A stretch of DNA of 23,853 bases from a virus. Below, piece after piece: positions 1-6,806 of this stretch. The DNA lies in the IMG/VR virus record IMGVR_UViG_3300037882_003223, positions 1 to 23,853 of that record, one strand, 5' to 3'. The position numbers and the translations under genes are program-made. Positions within the stretch are counted from its first letter, which is position 1. Each line of letters begins with the position of its first letter. The notes under the pieces were generated by a model. That model ran no database searches and was not told the DNA's origin. It was given only the letters and a program-made list of their open reading frames with translations.

Positions 1-1
1 A

Positions 2-949
2 GAAAAAGATATAAAATCAATTAAAATAAATAATGAGAATGCTCTAAAGGAGAAGCAGCAAGACATAATAAAAAGTCTAAAAGAGGGCATTGCCTTAAAA
101 GATGGCCAGCTTCAAAGAGGGGCAAATTCAATTTGGGCGGCTTCTAATGCTTTTCGATTTTATGAAAACCCAAGCAGATTGAGTATAATCATAAATTCAA
201 GGGTAAATGAAGCCTTATCGGCGATTGGTTTACCCCCCACTTTAGAGGCAATTAAGGAAGAAAATTCTCGTTTATCGCGCGAGTTGGACGAGAAATTGAC
301 CTCAATTGATCAACTTAAGGCCACCAATCAGTTAAAAATTAAGGAAAATGAGGCTTTGGTGGCAAAAACGCGCGAACATGAGAATACTGTCAAAAGGCTT
401 GAGGATGAGAAGGTGGCGATTGAAATTTCCGGGTTAGAGAAATTGTCGGGCAAACAGGCTGAGCTAAGTGAGGTTCAAAATAAATTAATTGTTGAAGAAA
501 GGAAGAATGCTGAGAGTAAAAAATATATCGAGGCGAATAAAACTCGCATATCAATTGCATCTGGCTTGCTAGCCTTGGCATGTGTCGCGGGTGCTTTCTT
601 CAGTCCGATCTTCAAAGACAAACTAGCCTTAAGTGCGGCTTTATTTGGCGCGATTTCAGTAGGGGTAATCTTCTTGCAACCTTGGCACGCGGCGGTTGTT
701 TTTAGTGTCGCCTTACTCGGGGGCGGCGCATGGTTTTTAAGAAAACACTTCATCTCGCAAAAGACTAATGAAAACTTAATCAATGCCGTTCAGTCAATTA
801 AGGATGAGAGTGCTAACATTTATGATACTTACATTAAGCCCCAACTTACGGAGTGGAACACCAAATATTTAAAATCGGGCGAAAAGGTTGAGGATAAGGT
901 CGTGGTAGCGCATGTTGAAGAAATTCTTAAAGATTTTGAGCGGAAATAA
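2..949 (+). CDS. Coiled-coil membrane protein, 5' end outside the window
   Basis: The reading frame is open from the first bases of the window, so the TTG at 179 is not a convincing start and the gene begins upstream. About 315 residues are visible. Counting from the codon at 179, residues 22-120 are highly charged, rich in Glu and Lys, and look like a long coiled coil. Residues 125-144, 149-166 and 170-188 are hydrophobic and probably form two or three membrane helices. A charged tail of about 65 residues follows and ends in DFERK. I do not recognise a family. The arrangement (coiled coil, membrane hairpin, soluble tail) would fit an inner-membrane anchored phage protein, but that is inference. 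The next gene follows after 14 nt. Confidence 0.75.
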   Translation, partial: EKDIKSIKINNENALKEKQQDIIKSLKEGIALKDGQLQRGANSIWAASNAFRFYENPSRLSIIINSRVNEALSAIGLPPTLEAIKEENSRLSRELDEKLTSIDQLKATNQLKIKENEALVAKTREHENTVKRLEDEKVAIEISGLEKLSGKQAELSEVQNKLIVEERKNAESKKYIEANKTRISIASGLLALACVAGAFFSPIFKDKLALSAALFGAISVGVIFLQPWHAAVVFSVALLGGGAWFLRKHFISQKTNENLINAVQSIKDESANIYDTYIKPQLTEWNTKYLKSGEKVEDKVVVAHVEEILKDFERK

Positions 950-950
950 C

Positions 951-958
951 TGTATTAT
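951..958 (+). promoter_or_regulatory. -10-like box TG-TATTAT close to the start at 964
   Basis: TG at 951-952 followed directly by TATTAT at 953-958, then 5 nt and the ATG at 964. No clear -35 hexamer lies 16-18 nt upstream. If it is a promoter, the transcript would be almost leaderless. It belongs to a set of similar boxes before other genes in this window. Confidence 0.35.
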
Positions 959-963
959 AAAAT

Positions 964-1377
964 ATGGCGCGGCAATTAACTGAGGTCAATGGACTGACAC
1001 TAAATTCAGAATTTGGCGACCCTGAGTTATACGATAAAATTCGCTCGCTTCAATTTTTATTTCTCCATACTTATAAGATGGGCGCGGCCCTGAAAGTTTT
1101 AGAAGTTAAGATGCGAAGGAGGGGCTTTTATTATGCTATTTCCAACCAAGAGAATAATTTATTCGGATTTGTTGGGCGCGATTTAAAGACTAAGGAGATA
1201 TTTTATTTAGTTAAAGATTGGGGGCGGCTCACTTGGCTTCGGCTGGAAGGTTTCGAGTTAACCGAGGAAAACTATCAGTCAGTAGGCGTAATGGCTAAAT
1301 GCGCGCGCATGGAAGATTTTATCCTCTTTATGGCAAATCAGAAGGGTTATGATTTTGTTGGTTATGCGAAAGTTTAA
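964..1377 (+). CDS. Hypothetical protein, 137 aa
   Basis: Complete frame with an ATG start preceded by a TG-TATTAT box and no Shine-Dalgarno sequence. The protein is soluble, without signal peptide or membrane segment, with alternating hydrophobic stretches (FLFLHTYKMG, FYYAISNQENNLFGFVG, IFYLVKDWGRLTWLRLEGF) that suggest a small alpha/beta fold. I do not recognise a family. Its stop codon overlaps by 4 nt with the stop of the convergent gene on the other strand, and no terminator separates them. The frame is real by length and codon content, but its function is unknown. Confidence 0.7.
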   Translation: MARQLTEVNGLTLNSEFGDPELYDKIRSLQFLFLHTYKMGAALKVLEVKMRRRGFYYAISNQENNLFGFVGRDLKTKEIFYLVKDWGRLTWLRLEGFELTEENYQSVGVMAKCARMEDFILFMANQKGYDFVGYAKV

Positions 1378-1790
1378 GCCGCCTTCAACCACATTAAACC
1401 AGTTCGCGCCGCGCAATAATTGTCGATATGTTTCACCCCAAGTTCGGCGCAATGAACGGCCAAAATTTGGTAATCGTTTCTGATTAATGCGACAAAGTAT
1501 GGCACCCAGCCAACCTCTTCGCACACAACGAGATATAATCCCGGGTTAGTGGGAGTTTCGGCAGAATAAGCCTTAAGTTTATAATGATCATGGGCCTCAT
1601 CTTTAGTTATTGTAATTTCGGGTTCGGGTTCAATATACAGTTTTTGCAAACAAGCTGCGTTGGTAATTATGGCATTTACGCGAGGGAGAATAGTTTCTTT
1701 GCGGCCAAAGTTAAGGTCCATCTGGATTAACTCCGCCAAATATTTAACGGCGCTTATGTATTCCTCGGGTTCTTTTAATTGGTCGTTCAT
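1374..1790 (-). CDS. Hypothetical protein, 138 aa
   Basis: Last gene of a three-gene minus-strand set (methyltransferase, small ExoX-C-like protein, this gene). The start overlaps the stop of the preceding gene by 4 nt in an ATGA arrangement, which supports translational coupling and the chosen start. The first half is acidic and helical (EPEEYISAVKYLAELIQMDL). The second half contains GLYLVVCEEVGWVPYFVAL, which looks like a beta-rich segment. No catalytic motif is visible, and three of the Cys residues are scattered rather than in CxxC pairs. I do not recognise it. Confidence 0.7.
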   Translation of the reverse strand: MNDQLKEPEEYISAVKYLAELIQMDLNFGRKETILPRVNAIITNAACLQKLYIEPEPEITITKDEAHDHYKLKAYSAETPTNPGLYLVVCEEVGWVPYFVALIRNDYQILAVHCAELGVKHIDNYCAARTGLMWLKAA

Positions 1791-2107
1791 AAAAATGGTT
1801 CTGATTTCTCTTTAAATCCCTTAATATTCTCGCAAGCCCAAGAATAGTACCCAAAATGTTTTTCTTTAAGTTCTTTATAGGTTAAATTCGCATGTTTTCC
1901 AAACCCAACCAATCCACCAGCTTTTTGCGGCGCTAATCTTTTATCCCAAGGCGGGAAAGCAAGTTTTTCTATACAGCCCGTTCCCTTGATTAAATTCTCT
2001 CTCGTTATCCCAATGATTGCTAGCCACTTGGGTTTCAGCCTCCATGCGCCCGCCTTCTCCTTCGCTAATTCGCGCGCGGCTTTTTCAAGTTCTTCTTCAA
2101 AGGACAT
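1787..2107 (-). CDS. Small protein with ExoX-C/DUF3820-like motif, 106 aa
   Basis: The C-terminal half has the pattern GFGKHANLTYKEL followed by HFGYYSWACENIKGF. This resembles the short 'FGKHKGKTYxEVLxxDPxYxxW' module found at the C-terminus of ExoX-like exonucleases and in many small phage proteins; the similarity is from memory of the family. The first 30 residues are a charged helix. The stop of the upstream methyltransferase gene overlaps this start by 11 nt and the next gene overlaps by 4 nt, so the three genes form one transcription unit. No nuclease active site is present in this short protein, so it is more likely a binding module than an enzyme. Confidence 0.65.
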   Translation of the reverse strand: MSFEEELEKAARELAKEKAGAWRLKPKWLAIIGITRENLIKGTGCIEKLAFPPWDKRLAPQKAGGLVGFGKHANLTYKELKEKHFGYYSWACENIKGFKEKSEPFL

Positions 2108-2564
2108 TTGTCCCCCTTGGTCGATATTTTTTTACCTCAACAAAATGACCCGGTAATTCACTCGACAATAAGCGCGCTGCCGCCTCCTTCCCAAAAGGAA
2201 AAAGTACACTTCCAAGATTATTTGAACTCGGGCCACCGATAAAGTTAATTTTTTGCCCCATTACCCAATACGCCCCAGCAGCCTGAGCAAGCGGCCCGAA
2301 CCATGGAGCAGATCCTCGCTCGGGAAGTACTAGAATTCCGTTTCCATGTTCTACGCATTTTTGCGCCCACATCTCTTTTTGCGAGAATGGTGGGTTGCAG
2401 TAGACGAAGCCAAACCACGGAAGCACTAACCCATTCTCTCCTCGCTCAATGGCATAATTAACATGTCCGATCCGGGTGTTGATTCCTGCGCATGGATCAA
2501 GGTCGATTGCACCTAACTTTGTCCAAATATTTTCGGGGGTTTCTAAGCAATCGTTTTTCTTCAT
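2097..2564 (-). CDS. dam: Phage DNA N-6-adenine methyltransferase (Dam family)
   Basis: 155 aa, a normal length for the phage Dam family (PF05869 type). The order of motifs fits: ETPENIW near residue 8, LDPCAG at 22-27, the DGL-like region ENGLVLPW at 43-50, and the catalytic motif CNPPFS at 56-61 (NPPF, the S-adenosylmethionine/adenine site). The enzyme transfers a methyl group from S-adenosylmethionine to adenine N6 in DNA, and phages use it to shield their DNA from host restriction. It is the first gene of a minus-strand unit with two overlapping downstream genes. It starts with ATG just behind the Hsp20 terminator, with a TTGACA element upstream. Sequence specificity cannot be read from the sequence. 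Confidence 0.85.
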   Translation of the reverse strand: MKKNDCLETPENIWTKLGAIDLDPCAGINTRIGHVNYAIERGENGLVLPWFGFVYCNPPFSQKEMWAQKCVEHGNGILVLPERGSAPWFGPLAQAAGAYWVMGQKINFIGGPSSNNLGSVLFPFGKEAAARLLSSELPGHFVEVKKYRPRGTNVL

Positions 2565-2569
2565 TGGTT

Positions 2570-2599
2570 TATGAAGATAGGTTTTGTGATTATTGTCAA
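2570..2599 (-). promoter_or_regulatory. Possible promoter for the dam unit (exact -35, weak -10)
   Basis: On the minus strand an exact TTGACA lies at 2599-2594. At 17-18 nt spacing the -10 candidates are CTTCAT or TTCATA, both weak. The element begins right after the T-run of the Hsp20 terminator, so a separate start of transcription for dam makes sense, but the weak -10 keeps confidence moderate. Confidence 0.4.
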
Positions 2600-2624
2600 T
2601 AAAAAACCCGCCTTTTGAGCGGGT
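2600..2624 (-). terminator. Rho-independent terminator after Hsp20
   Basis: Read on the minus strand: stem ACCCGC / GCGGGT (2624-2619 and 2611-2606), 7-nt loop TCAAAAG, then a run of T. It lies just downstream of the Hsp20 stop codon and just upstream of the dam -35 element. Confidence 0.85.
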
Positions 2625-2635
2625 CGGGGTTAAAT

Positions 2636-3028
2636 TTACTTAATTTCGATTTTCCTCGGTTTAACTTTCTCAACTTTAGGTAGATTAACAGTTAACAGGC
2701 CGTCTTTCATAGAGCCTGACACCTTCTCAAAAGCAATCCCCTCCCAGAGACTTAACTCCCGATTAGTTTCCCGGTCGTTCAACTTCGCCTTAACATGCAA
2801 AGTTTTATCCTCCACGCTTACCTCTGCATCTTTTGAGGAATACCCGGGCAGTTCTAAAGTGAGGGACCATTGAGAATCAGTCTCATTTAATTTGATTCGG
2901 GAATTAAAGGAGGTTTGGTTATAATTGAATAACTGATTAAGCAGGGAATCAAAATTTTGGATTAAAGGGGCGTAAGAAACGCGGCCAAGTTGACTTGTGG
3001 GTGATTTATAATTGGTTAGAGTAAACAT
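2636..3028 (-). CDS. Hsp20-type small heat-shock protein
   Basis: The alpha-crystallin domain is clear: SQWSLTLELPGYSSKDAEVSV, then KTLHVKAKL, the G-x-L region MKDGLLTVNLPK, and the C-terminal I-x-I anchor in PRKIEIK. Such ATP-independent chaperones hold unfolding proteins, and phage copies may protect structural proteins during assembly. I use the ATG at 3028 (130 aa). A TTG ten codons upstream at 3058 is possible but unnecessary. A TTTAAT hexamer lies 6 nt before the ATG. The gene stands between the ClpP terminator and its own terminator, so it is probably transcribed alone. The N-terminal arm is short, as is common in phage and bacterial class A proteins. Confidence 0.85.
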   Translation of the reverse strand: MFTLTNYKSPTSQLGRVSYAPLIQNFDSLLNQLFNYNQTSFNSRIKLNETDSQWSLTLELPGYSSKDAEVSVEDKTLHVKAKLNDRETNRELSLWEGIAFEKVSGSMKDGLLTVNLPKVEKVKPRKIEIK

Positions 3029-3117
3029 AGAGTTATTAAATAGCAAGGGATGGGCCAATTAAGGGGAGAATGGGTAAATCGTTGATTGATAAGGGGTTAA
3101 GGTTAATTGGGGGCATG

Positions 3118-3148
3118 AAAAGAGCCACTTGTTGGGACAAAATGGCTC
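3118..3148 (-). terminator. Hairpin terminator after ClpP
   Basis: On the minus strand: stem GAGCCA / TGGCTC (3148-3143 and 3127-3122) with an inner TTGT/ACAA stem, followed by four T (3121-3118). It lies 14 nt downstream of the clpP stop. The T-run is short, so termination may be partial. Confidence 0.6.
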
Positions 3149-3161
3149 AGAGTGAGACGGG

Positions 3162-3872
3162 TTAAACGGAGGGGGTGGCGGGTTTTTGTTTGGGCTTCTT
3201 TGTGGGTTTGGGGATCCTTTCGGCTTTAAGCGTCTTCTTTTCGGGAATGCCATTGTGAGTAATCTTATACTCAGCGCGAATATCCATTTCAAGAGTAGGC
3301 ACGGAAACAAAGTCGATCAGACCGTATTCAAGAGCTTGATACGCCGTCAAATATAAATCTGCGTTATTAGCTTTCTTAATAAGTTGCTGATAAAACTTCT
3401 TCGGGCGATTAGAGTTCTTGGCAAGAATTTCCATCATCTTATCATTAAACACCTCCATGCTTTTCGCATCACTGATAATATCGGACGCCTTTCCTTCAAG
3501 TTGAGTTGAGGCTTCATGGATAAGGATTGTCGCGCGTGGAGAAGCAAAACGATAACCTTTTGTTCCAGCAGACAACAAGACGCTTCCGCAACTCATGGCC
3601 TTAGATGTGCAAATCGTTACTACTGGCTTACTTATGGCATCAATCATATCCAGCATTGAGAGGACGGTTAGTACGTCGCCGCCAAATGAATCCACTACGA
3701 CTGGCACGAATGGCTGCGGGTCGTTAACGACATGATTAATTCCGGCTAAAAACATGTTGTTAGCCTCTTCGCAAAAATCGTTAACAATTAGAAACTTAGG
3801 CTTGTTTAACTGAGTGTTACCGTTTTCGTCAGTGTAGGTTAGTCCGGGAGATGTAGAGATTTTAGTTAGCAT
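3162..3872 (-). CDS. clpP: ClpP-like serine protease
   Basis: 236 aa with the ClpP/crotonase fold signature: oxyanion strand DSFGGDV at 61-67 (usual NSPGGxV), catalytic Ser94 in AMSCG, catalytic His119 in ILIHEAS, and Asp172 in NNADLYLTAYQALEYGLID. All three triad residues are present. Cellular ClpP works with AAA+ partners, and phage ClpP-like proteins usually process the prohead. Here the capsid operon already has its own protease-scaffold fusion at 18.5 kb, and this gene stands alone with its own promoter and terminator, so a role in host or phage protein turnover is as likely. The last 45 residues are a Lys/Pro-rich tail beyond the usual C-terminus (about 195-200 aa). The start is ATG, 12 nt after a -10 box. 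Confidence 0.88.
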   Translation of the reverse strand: MLTKISTSPGLTYTDENGNTQLNKPKFLIVNDFCEEANNMFLAGINHVVNDPQPFVPVVVDSFGGDVLTVLSMLDMIDAISKPVVTICTSKAMSCGSVLLSAGTKGYRFASPRATILIHEASTQLEGKASDIISDAKSMEVFNDKMMEILAKNSNRPKKFYQQLIKKANNADLYLTAYQALEYGLIDFVSVPTLEMDIRAEYKITHNGIPEKKTLKAERIPKPTKKPKQKPATPSV

Positions 3873-3884
3873 GGTTGTACTTTT

Positions 3885-3913
3885 ATAGTATTCAATTTTC
3901 TTTGATTTGTCAA
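3885..3913 (-). promoter_or_regulatory. Sigma-70 type promoter of clpP
   Basis: Minus strand: exact -35 TTGACA at 3913-3908, 17-nt spacer, -10 TACTAT at 3890-3885, then 12 nt to the clpP ATG. Spacing is ideal and the -10 matches four of six consensus bases. It overlaps the promoter of the divergent endonuclease gene. Confidence 0.75.
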
Positions 3914-3931
3914 GGTTTTTAATGGTATAAT
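3902..3931 (+). promoter_or_regulatory. Divergent promoter of the GIY-YIG gene
   Basis: TTGATT at 3902-3907, 18-nt spacer, exact -10 TATAAT at 3926-3931, then 11 nt to the ATG at 3943. The -35 regions of this promoter and the clpP promoter physically overlap, so RNA polymerase can probably occupy only one at a time. Confidence 0.65.
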
Positions 3932-3936
3932 ACCAT
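3922..3936. repeat. 15-bp perfect palindrome over the -10 box
   Basis: ATGGTAT - A - ATACCAT is a perfect inverted repeat (7-bp arms, 1-bp centre) that covers the TATAAT of the promoter at 3902-3931. It could be an operator for a dimeric repressor or a chance symmetry built on the -10 box. Confidence 0.5.
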
Positions 3937-3942
3937 ACTGTT

Positions 3943-5505
3943 ATGAAAAATTTGGATTATATCTATAGTGTTTATTTGGTGACAAACTTAGCTAATGGTA
4001 AAATTTACGTGGGAAAGACAAAGGAGCCCATATTGGATCGTCTGAGTGGGCATTTTTATGACGCTCGCTCGAATAAAGATGATCGGTATTTTATGCATGC
4101 GATTCGGAAGCATGGAGAACATAATTTCAAGATAGAACTAATCGAGGAGTGCTCCTCCGAGAAAGAGTGTTTAAAAGGGGAGTCTTTTTGGATTTTAAAA
4201 AAGAAAAGTCACGATCCAAGCGTTGGGTATAACTTAATTTTTTCAGATGATGAGTATATCGCGAAGGTTAGTAAAAAGCAAACCACGAAATTATCTGAAA
4301 CCTTTAAGAAGGTGATTAGAAAGCCCGGAAAATATGGTTTCGGGGTTGGGAAGGATGAGAATCGCTATATGGTCACAAGACGCCATATCGGAGAAAATTA
4401 TAGATATAGATGCGATGATTTATCAGAGGCTCAAATATCTTCAGATAAATTTGCTATATTTTCGTGCAAAGCAACCGCCTGTTTAAATTTCCCAGACAAA
4501 AGAAGTGAATACGACAATGAAGAATTATTATTAAATTTTAATAAATTCAAAAAAGAAGCTAAGAGAGCCGAAAAATCTAATTATTACGAAGTTGAATATA
4601 TTTCTAATAGTTGGGCCGCAAATCTTAGGATTTCTGGAAAATTATTCTTTTTAGGTCTTTTCGAAAAAGAAGAGGATGCGGCGCTTGCTGTTGATATGGG
4701 CAAATTTCACATCAAAGGTAGACTTGGGGTTTATTATAACTTTCCCGAAAAATTTGAAGAATACGAGACTGCTGACTTGGGCTTGTGGTTTAAGGAGAAC
4801 CTTAGAGGAGATCGCCCCACCGTGCCTTGGATTAAGGAAGATAGTAAGTATTGCGTTTCTATAAAGACAGGGAATCAAACTCGAAGATTTGGGCAGTTTT
4901 CTTCATTAGAAAAAGCTATTGAGGCTTGGGATATGGTAGTAATGGGGCTAGGCTTAGAAAGAGACATATATTTCAAAAATAAAATTAATTTTTATAAAGA
5001 AACTCACGTAGATTTTTTGAAAAATATACAATCAGAAAGATTAAAGGACAATTTTTATGGCATAAAATTTAAAAACTCCATAAAAGAATATGAAATCGTT
5101 ATAAATCACAATAAGACTAGGACTTATTATGGAAGTCATAAAGATCCAGAAATCGCTGCCAAAATATACGATTACCACATTTGCAAGCTTGGGCTAAACA
5201 AGCCACTTAATTTTCCAGACGGCATACTAAAGGATATATCTCAGTATGAAAAATTTAATTTTAAGCGTCCAGTATTTTGTGAAACAACCAAAACTAAATT
5301 TTTGAAATCAAAAGATATGTGGAAGTTTATTGGGAGAAGTCGCTCTTACATTTTTAAAAATATAAAAAAGACAGGTTCAGTTGATGGTTTTAAATTTTCT
5401 TATGATATAGGAAATCCCGAAGACTATTCCGAGTGGGATGGAGTCACCTTAAGTAAAGATATTACACCGGCCTATCACTGTCCTTCCGAATTTAAAAATA
5501 TTTAG
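3943..5505 (+). CDS. GIY-YIG homing endonuclease with four AP2-like repeats
   Basis: 520 aa. Residues 7-100 are a GIY-YIG nuclease: VYLVTNLANGKIYVGKT supplies the two signature strands, His37 and Arg55 lie in the following helices, and Glu80 in KGESFW is the likely metal-binding glutamate. Residues 129-186, 213-270, 294-345 and 370-427 are four diverged repeats with the AP2/ERF pattern (a three-stranded sheet with G-x-F/LG-x-F, then a helix with AA-x-A/IYD, ending in NFP). Residues 441-486 (FLKSKDMWKFIGRSRSYIFKNI) resemble a NUMOD/IENR helical module. The N-terminus would cut DNA and the repeats would give site recognition. The gene is AT-richer than its neighbours and lies between clpP and phoH with its own promoter, as expected for a free-standing mobile endonuclease. 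Confidence 0.85.
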   Translation: MKNLDYIYSVYLVTNLANGKIYVGKTKEPILDRLSGHFYDARSNKDDRYFMHAIRKHGEHNFKIELIEECSSEKECLKGESFWILKKKSHDPSVGYNLIFSDDEYIAKVSKKQTTKLSETFKKVIRKPGKYGFGVGKDENRYMVTRRHIGENYRYRCDDLSEAQISSDKFAIFSCKATACLNFPDKRSEYDNEELLLNFNKFKKEAKRAEKSNYYEVEYISNSWAANLRISGKLFFLGLFEKEEDAALAVDMGKFHIKGRLGVYYNFPEKFEEYETADLGLWFKENLRGDRPTVPWIKEDSKYCVSIKTGNQTRRFGQFSSLEKAIEAWDMVVMGLGLERDIYFKNKINFYKETHVDFLKNIQSERLKDNFYGIKFKNSIKEYEIVINHNKTRTYYGSHKDPEIAAKIYDYHICKLGLNKPLNFPDGILKDISQYEKFNFKRPVFCETTKTKFLKSKDMWKFIGRSRSYIFKNIKKTGSVDGFKFSYDIGNPEDYSEWDGVTLSKDITPAYHCPSEFKNI

Positions 5506-5524
5506 CCGTCACCCCTAATTTCTG

Positions 5525-5532
5525 CGTATTAT
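5525..5532 (+). promoter_or_regulatory. -10-like box CG-TATTAT upstream of phoH
   Basis: TATTAT at 5527-5532, 11 nt before the phoH ATG. There is no obvious -35 and no Shine-Dalgarno sequence. It is similar in placement to the boxes before other genes in the window. Confidence 0.3.
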
Positions 5533-5543
5533 AAGTTAATACC

Positions 5544-6317
5544 ATGTCAAAACCAAAAAAGGCTAGCAAAAAAGTGGCGGCGGAAAATGGCGAAGTTAAA
5601 ATTGATAAATCACCAAGGGTCCCGCAAAGGGATAAGTTAAAACAGAATCTAACGATTTATACCCGTGATGATTATACACAAAAACAAAAAGACCTAATTG
5701 ACTTAATCCTAGATAAGAAAACCAATATCGTTTTTATATCAGGTTGTGCCGGAACCAGTAAGACGCACACAGTGGTATATGCAGCCTTAAAAGCCCTAAA
5801 CAGCAAGGCCCAATCTGATATTCTTTATCTGAGAAGCGCGATTGAGAGTGCTAGTAAGTCTTTAGGTGCTTTGCCAGGAGACGCTTTAAGCAAGATTGAA
5901 CCGTATTTACTTCCGTTGCATGATAAGCTTGAGGAGATGCTTCCCAAAAACGAGATCGACGCACTTACTAAGGACAAACGAATCGAAGGGAATGTGGTAA
6001 ATTATATTCGCGGCGCATCATGGAATGCTAAGTTCGTTATTGTTGACGAGGCACAAAATCTCACCAGAGAAGAGCTTCGCACTATTTTAAGCAGAATGGG
6101 TCGTTATAGTAAATTGGTAATTTGCGGCGATCCGGGACAAAGTGATCTTAAAGAGAAGTCTGGTTTCGCGCCTCTTTTTGATTTGTTTAATGAGCCAGAA
6201 AGTAAAGATTACGGAATTCACTGTTTTGGCTTCACCCGCGAAGATATTGTTCGTAGTAAAATCCTTGGTTATATTTTGGACAAAATTGAGGGCGTTTACC
6301 ATCCGCCTATAAACTAG
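5544..6317 (+). CDS. phoH: PhoH-like P-loop ATPase
   Basis: 257 aa. Walker A is GCAGTSKT at residues 67-74, Walker B with the PhoH signature is FVIVDEAQN at 164-172, and the sensor-type motif CGDPGQSD follows near 195. These match the PhoH family, a nucleotide-binding RNA helicase/nuclease-related family. PhoH is a common auxiliary gene of marine and freshwater phages, with an unsettled role (phosphate stress or RNA metabolism). The first 30 residues are a Lys-rich, probably disordered tail. The ATG start is 11 nt behind a TATTAT box. The gene is followed after 24 nt by a small metallopeptidase-like gene. Confidence 0.88.
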   Translation: MSKPKKASKKVAAENGEVKIDKSPRVPQRDKLKQNLTIYTRDDYTQKQKDLIDLILDKKTNIVFISGCAGTSKTHTVVYAALKALNSKAQSDILYLRSAIESASKSLGALPGDALSKIEPYLLPLHDKLEEMLPKNEIDALTKDKRIEGNVVNYIRGASWNAKFVIVDEAQNLTREELRTILSRMGRYSKLVICGDPGQSDLKEKSGFAPLFDLFNEPESKDYGIHCFGFTREDIVRSKILGYILDKIEGVYHPPIN

Positions 6318-6341
6318 CCCCTTAAACGGGTATCCCTTAAC

Positions 6342-6764
6342 GTGCCCCTAACCCCCAAAGACCACTATACTTTACTGTTAAAAACATTCAAGGGCGAAGG
6401 CATCACCATAATCCACCGCGCCCTAAAAAACGCTGGCGGCTTCTATTGCCCGCGAACAAACAAAATCACCATCTCCACCGAATATCGTAACACCTTGCAA
6501 GGCTGCTATTTGCTCTGCCACGAGTACCAGCACAGATTACAAGATAGGTTTAACGAATATCCAAATTTCTTTAAAATACCCCCGGGTCAACACCCCTTTA
6601 ATGAGGCCCTATTCGAGGAAATCTTGGACGCGGAGATGGAAGCTGTGAAAAAAGCCAACGTCATGCTAAAAATGTTTGGAATACCCTATTCGCCCAATGC
6701 ATTAACTCAAGACGGTTACGAGGAGGCTAAAAAATTTTGGCGCGAATATTATTTTAAGAACTAG
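6342..6764 (+). CDS. Small zincin-like putative metallopeptidase (HExxH)
   Basis: 140 aa, starting with GTG; no ATG is available before the conserved region. Residues 60-64 read HEYQH, a full HExxH zinc-binding motif inside a helix (LLCHEYQHRLQ). A conserved-looking acidic helix, DAEMEAVKKA at 96-105, could supply the third zinc ligand (Glu98 or Glu100), as in gluzincin-type proteins such as the ImmA/IrrE or minimal MPTase families. The N-terminal part forms strands (GFYCPRTNKITIS) leading into the motif helix, a usual zincin layout. The substrate is unknown. It might process phage proteins or inactivate a host regulator, but the sequence does not decide this. Confidence 0.6.
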   Translation: MPLTPKDHYTLLLKTFKGEGITIIHRALKNAGGFYCPRTNKITISTEYRNTLQGCYLLCHEYQHRLQDRFNEYPNFFKIPPGQHPFNEALFEEILDAEMEAVKKANVMLKMFGIPYSPNALTQDGYEEAKKFWREYYFKN

Positions 6765-6806
6765 TGTAATTAAGTGAACTACTATTAACTTAAATTACCA
6801 TTAAAC

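Noticed and set aside
179-181. TTG as start of the first gene
   Set aside because: The frame is open upstream to the window edge with coherent coiled-coil-like coding sequence, so the gene is cut by the window.
3029-3058. TTG start for Hsp20
   Set aside because: Adds ten residues without similarity to the family; ATG 3028 is sufficient.
6318-6356. Three CCCTTAA(C)-like repeats between phoH and the zincin gene
   Set aside because: Short and imperfect; could be chance in C-rich sequence.
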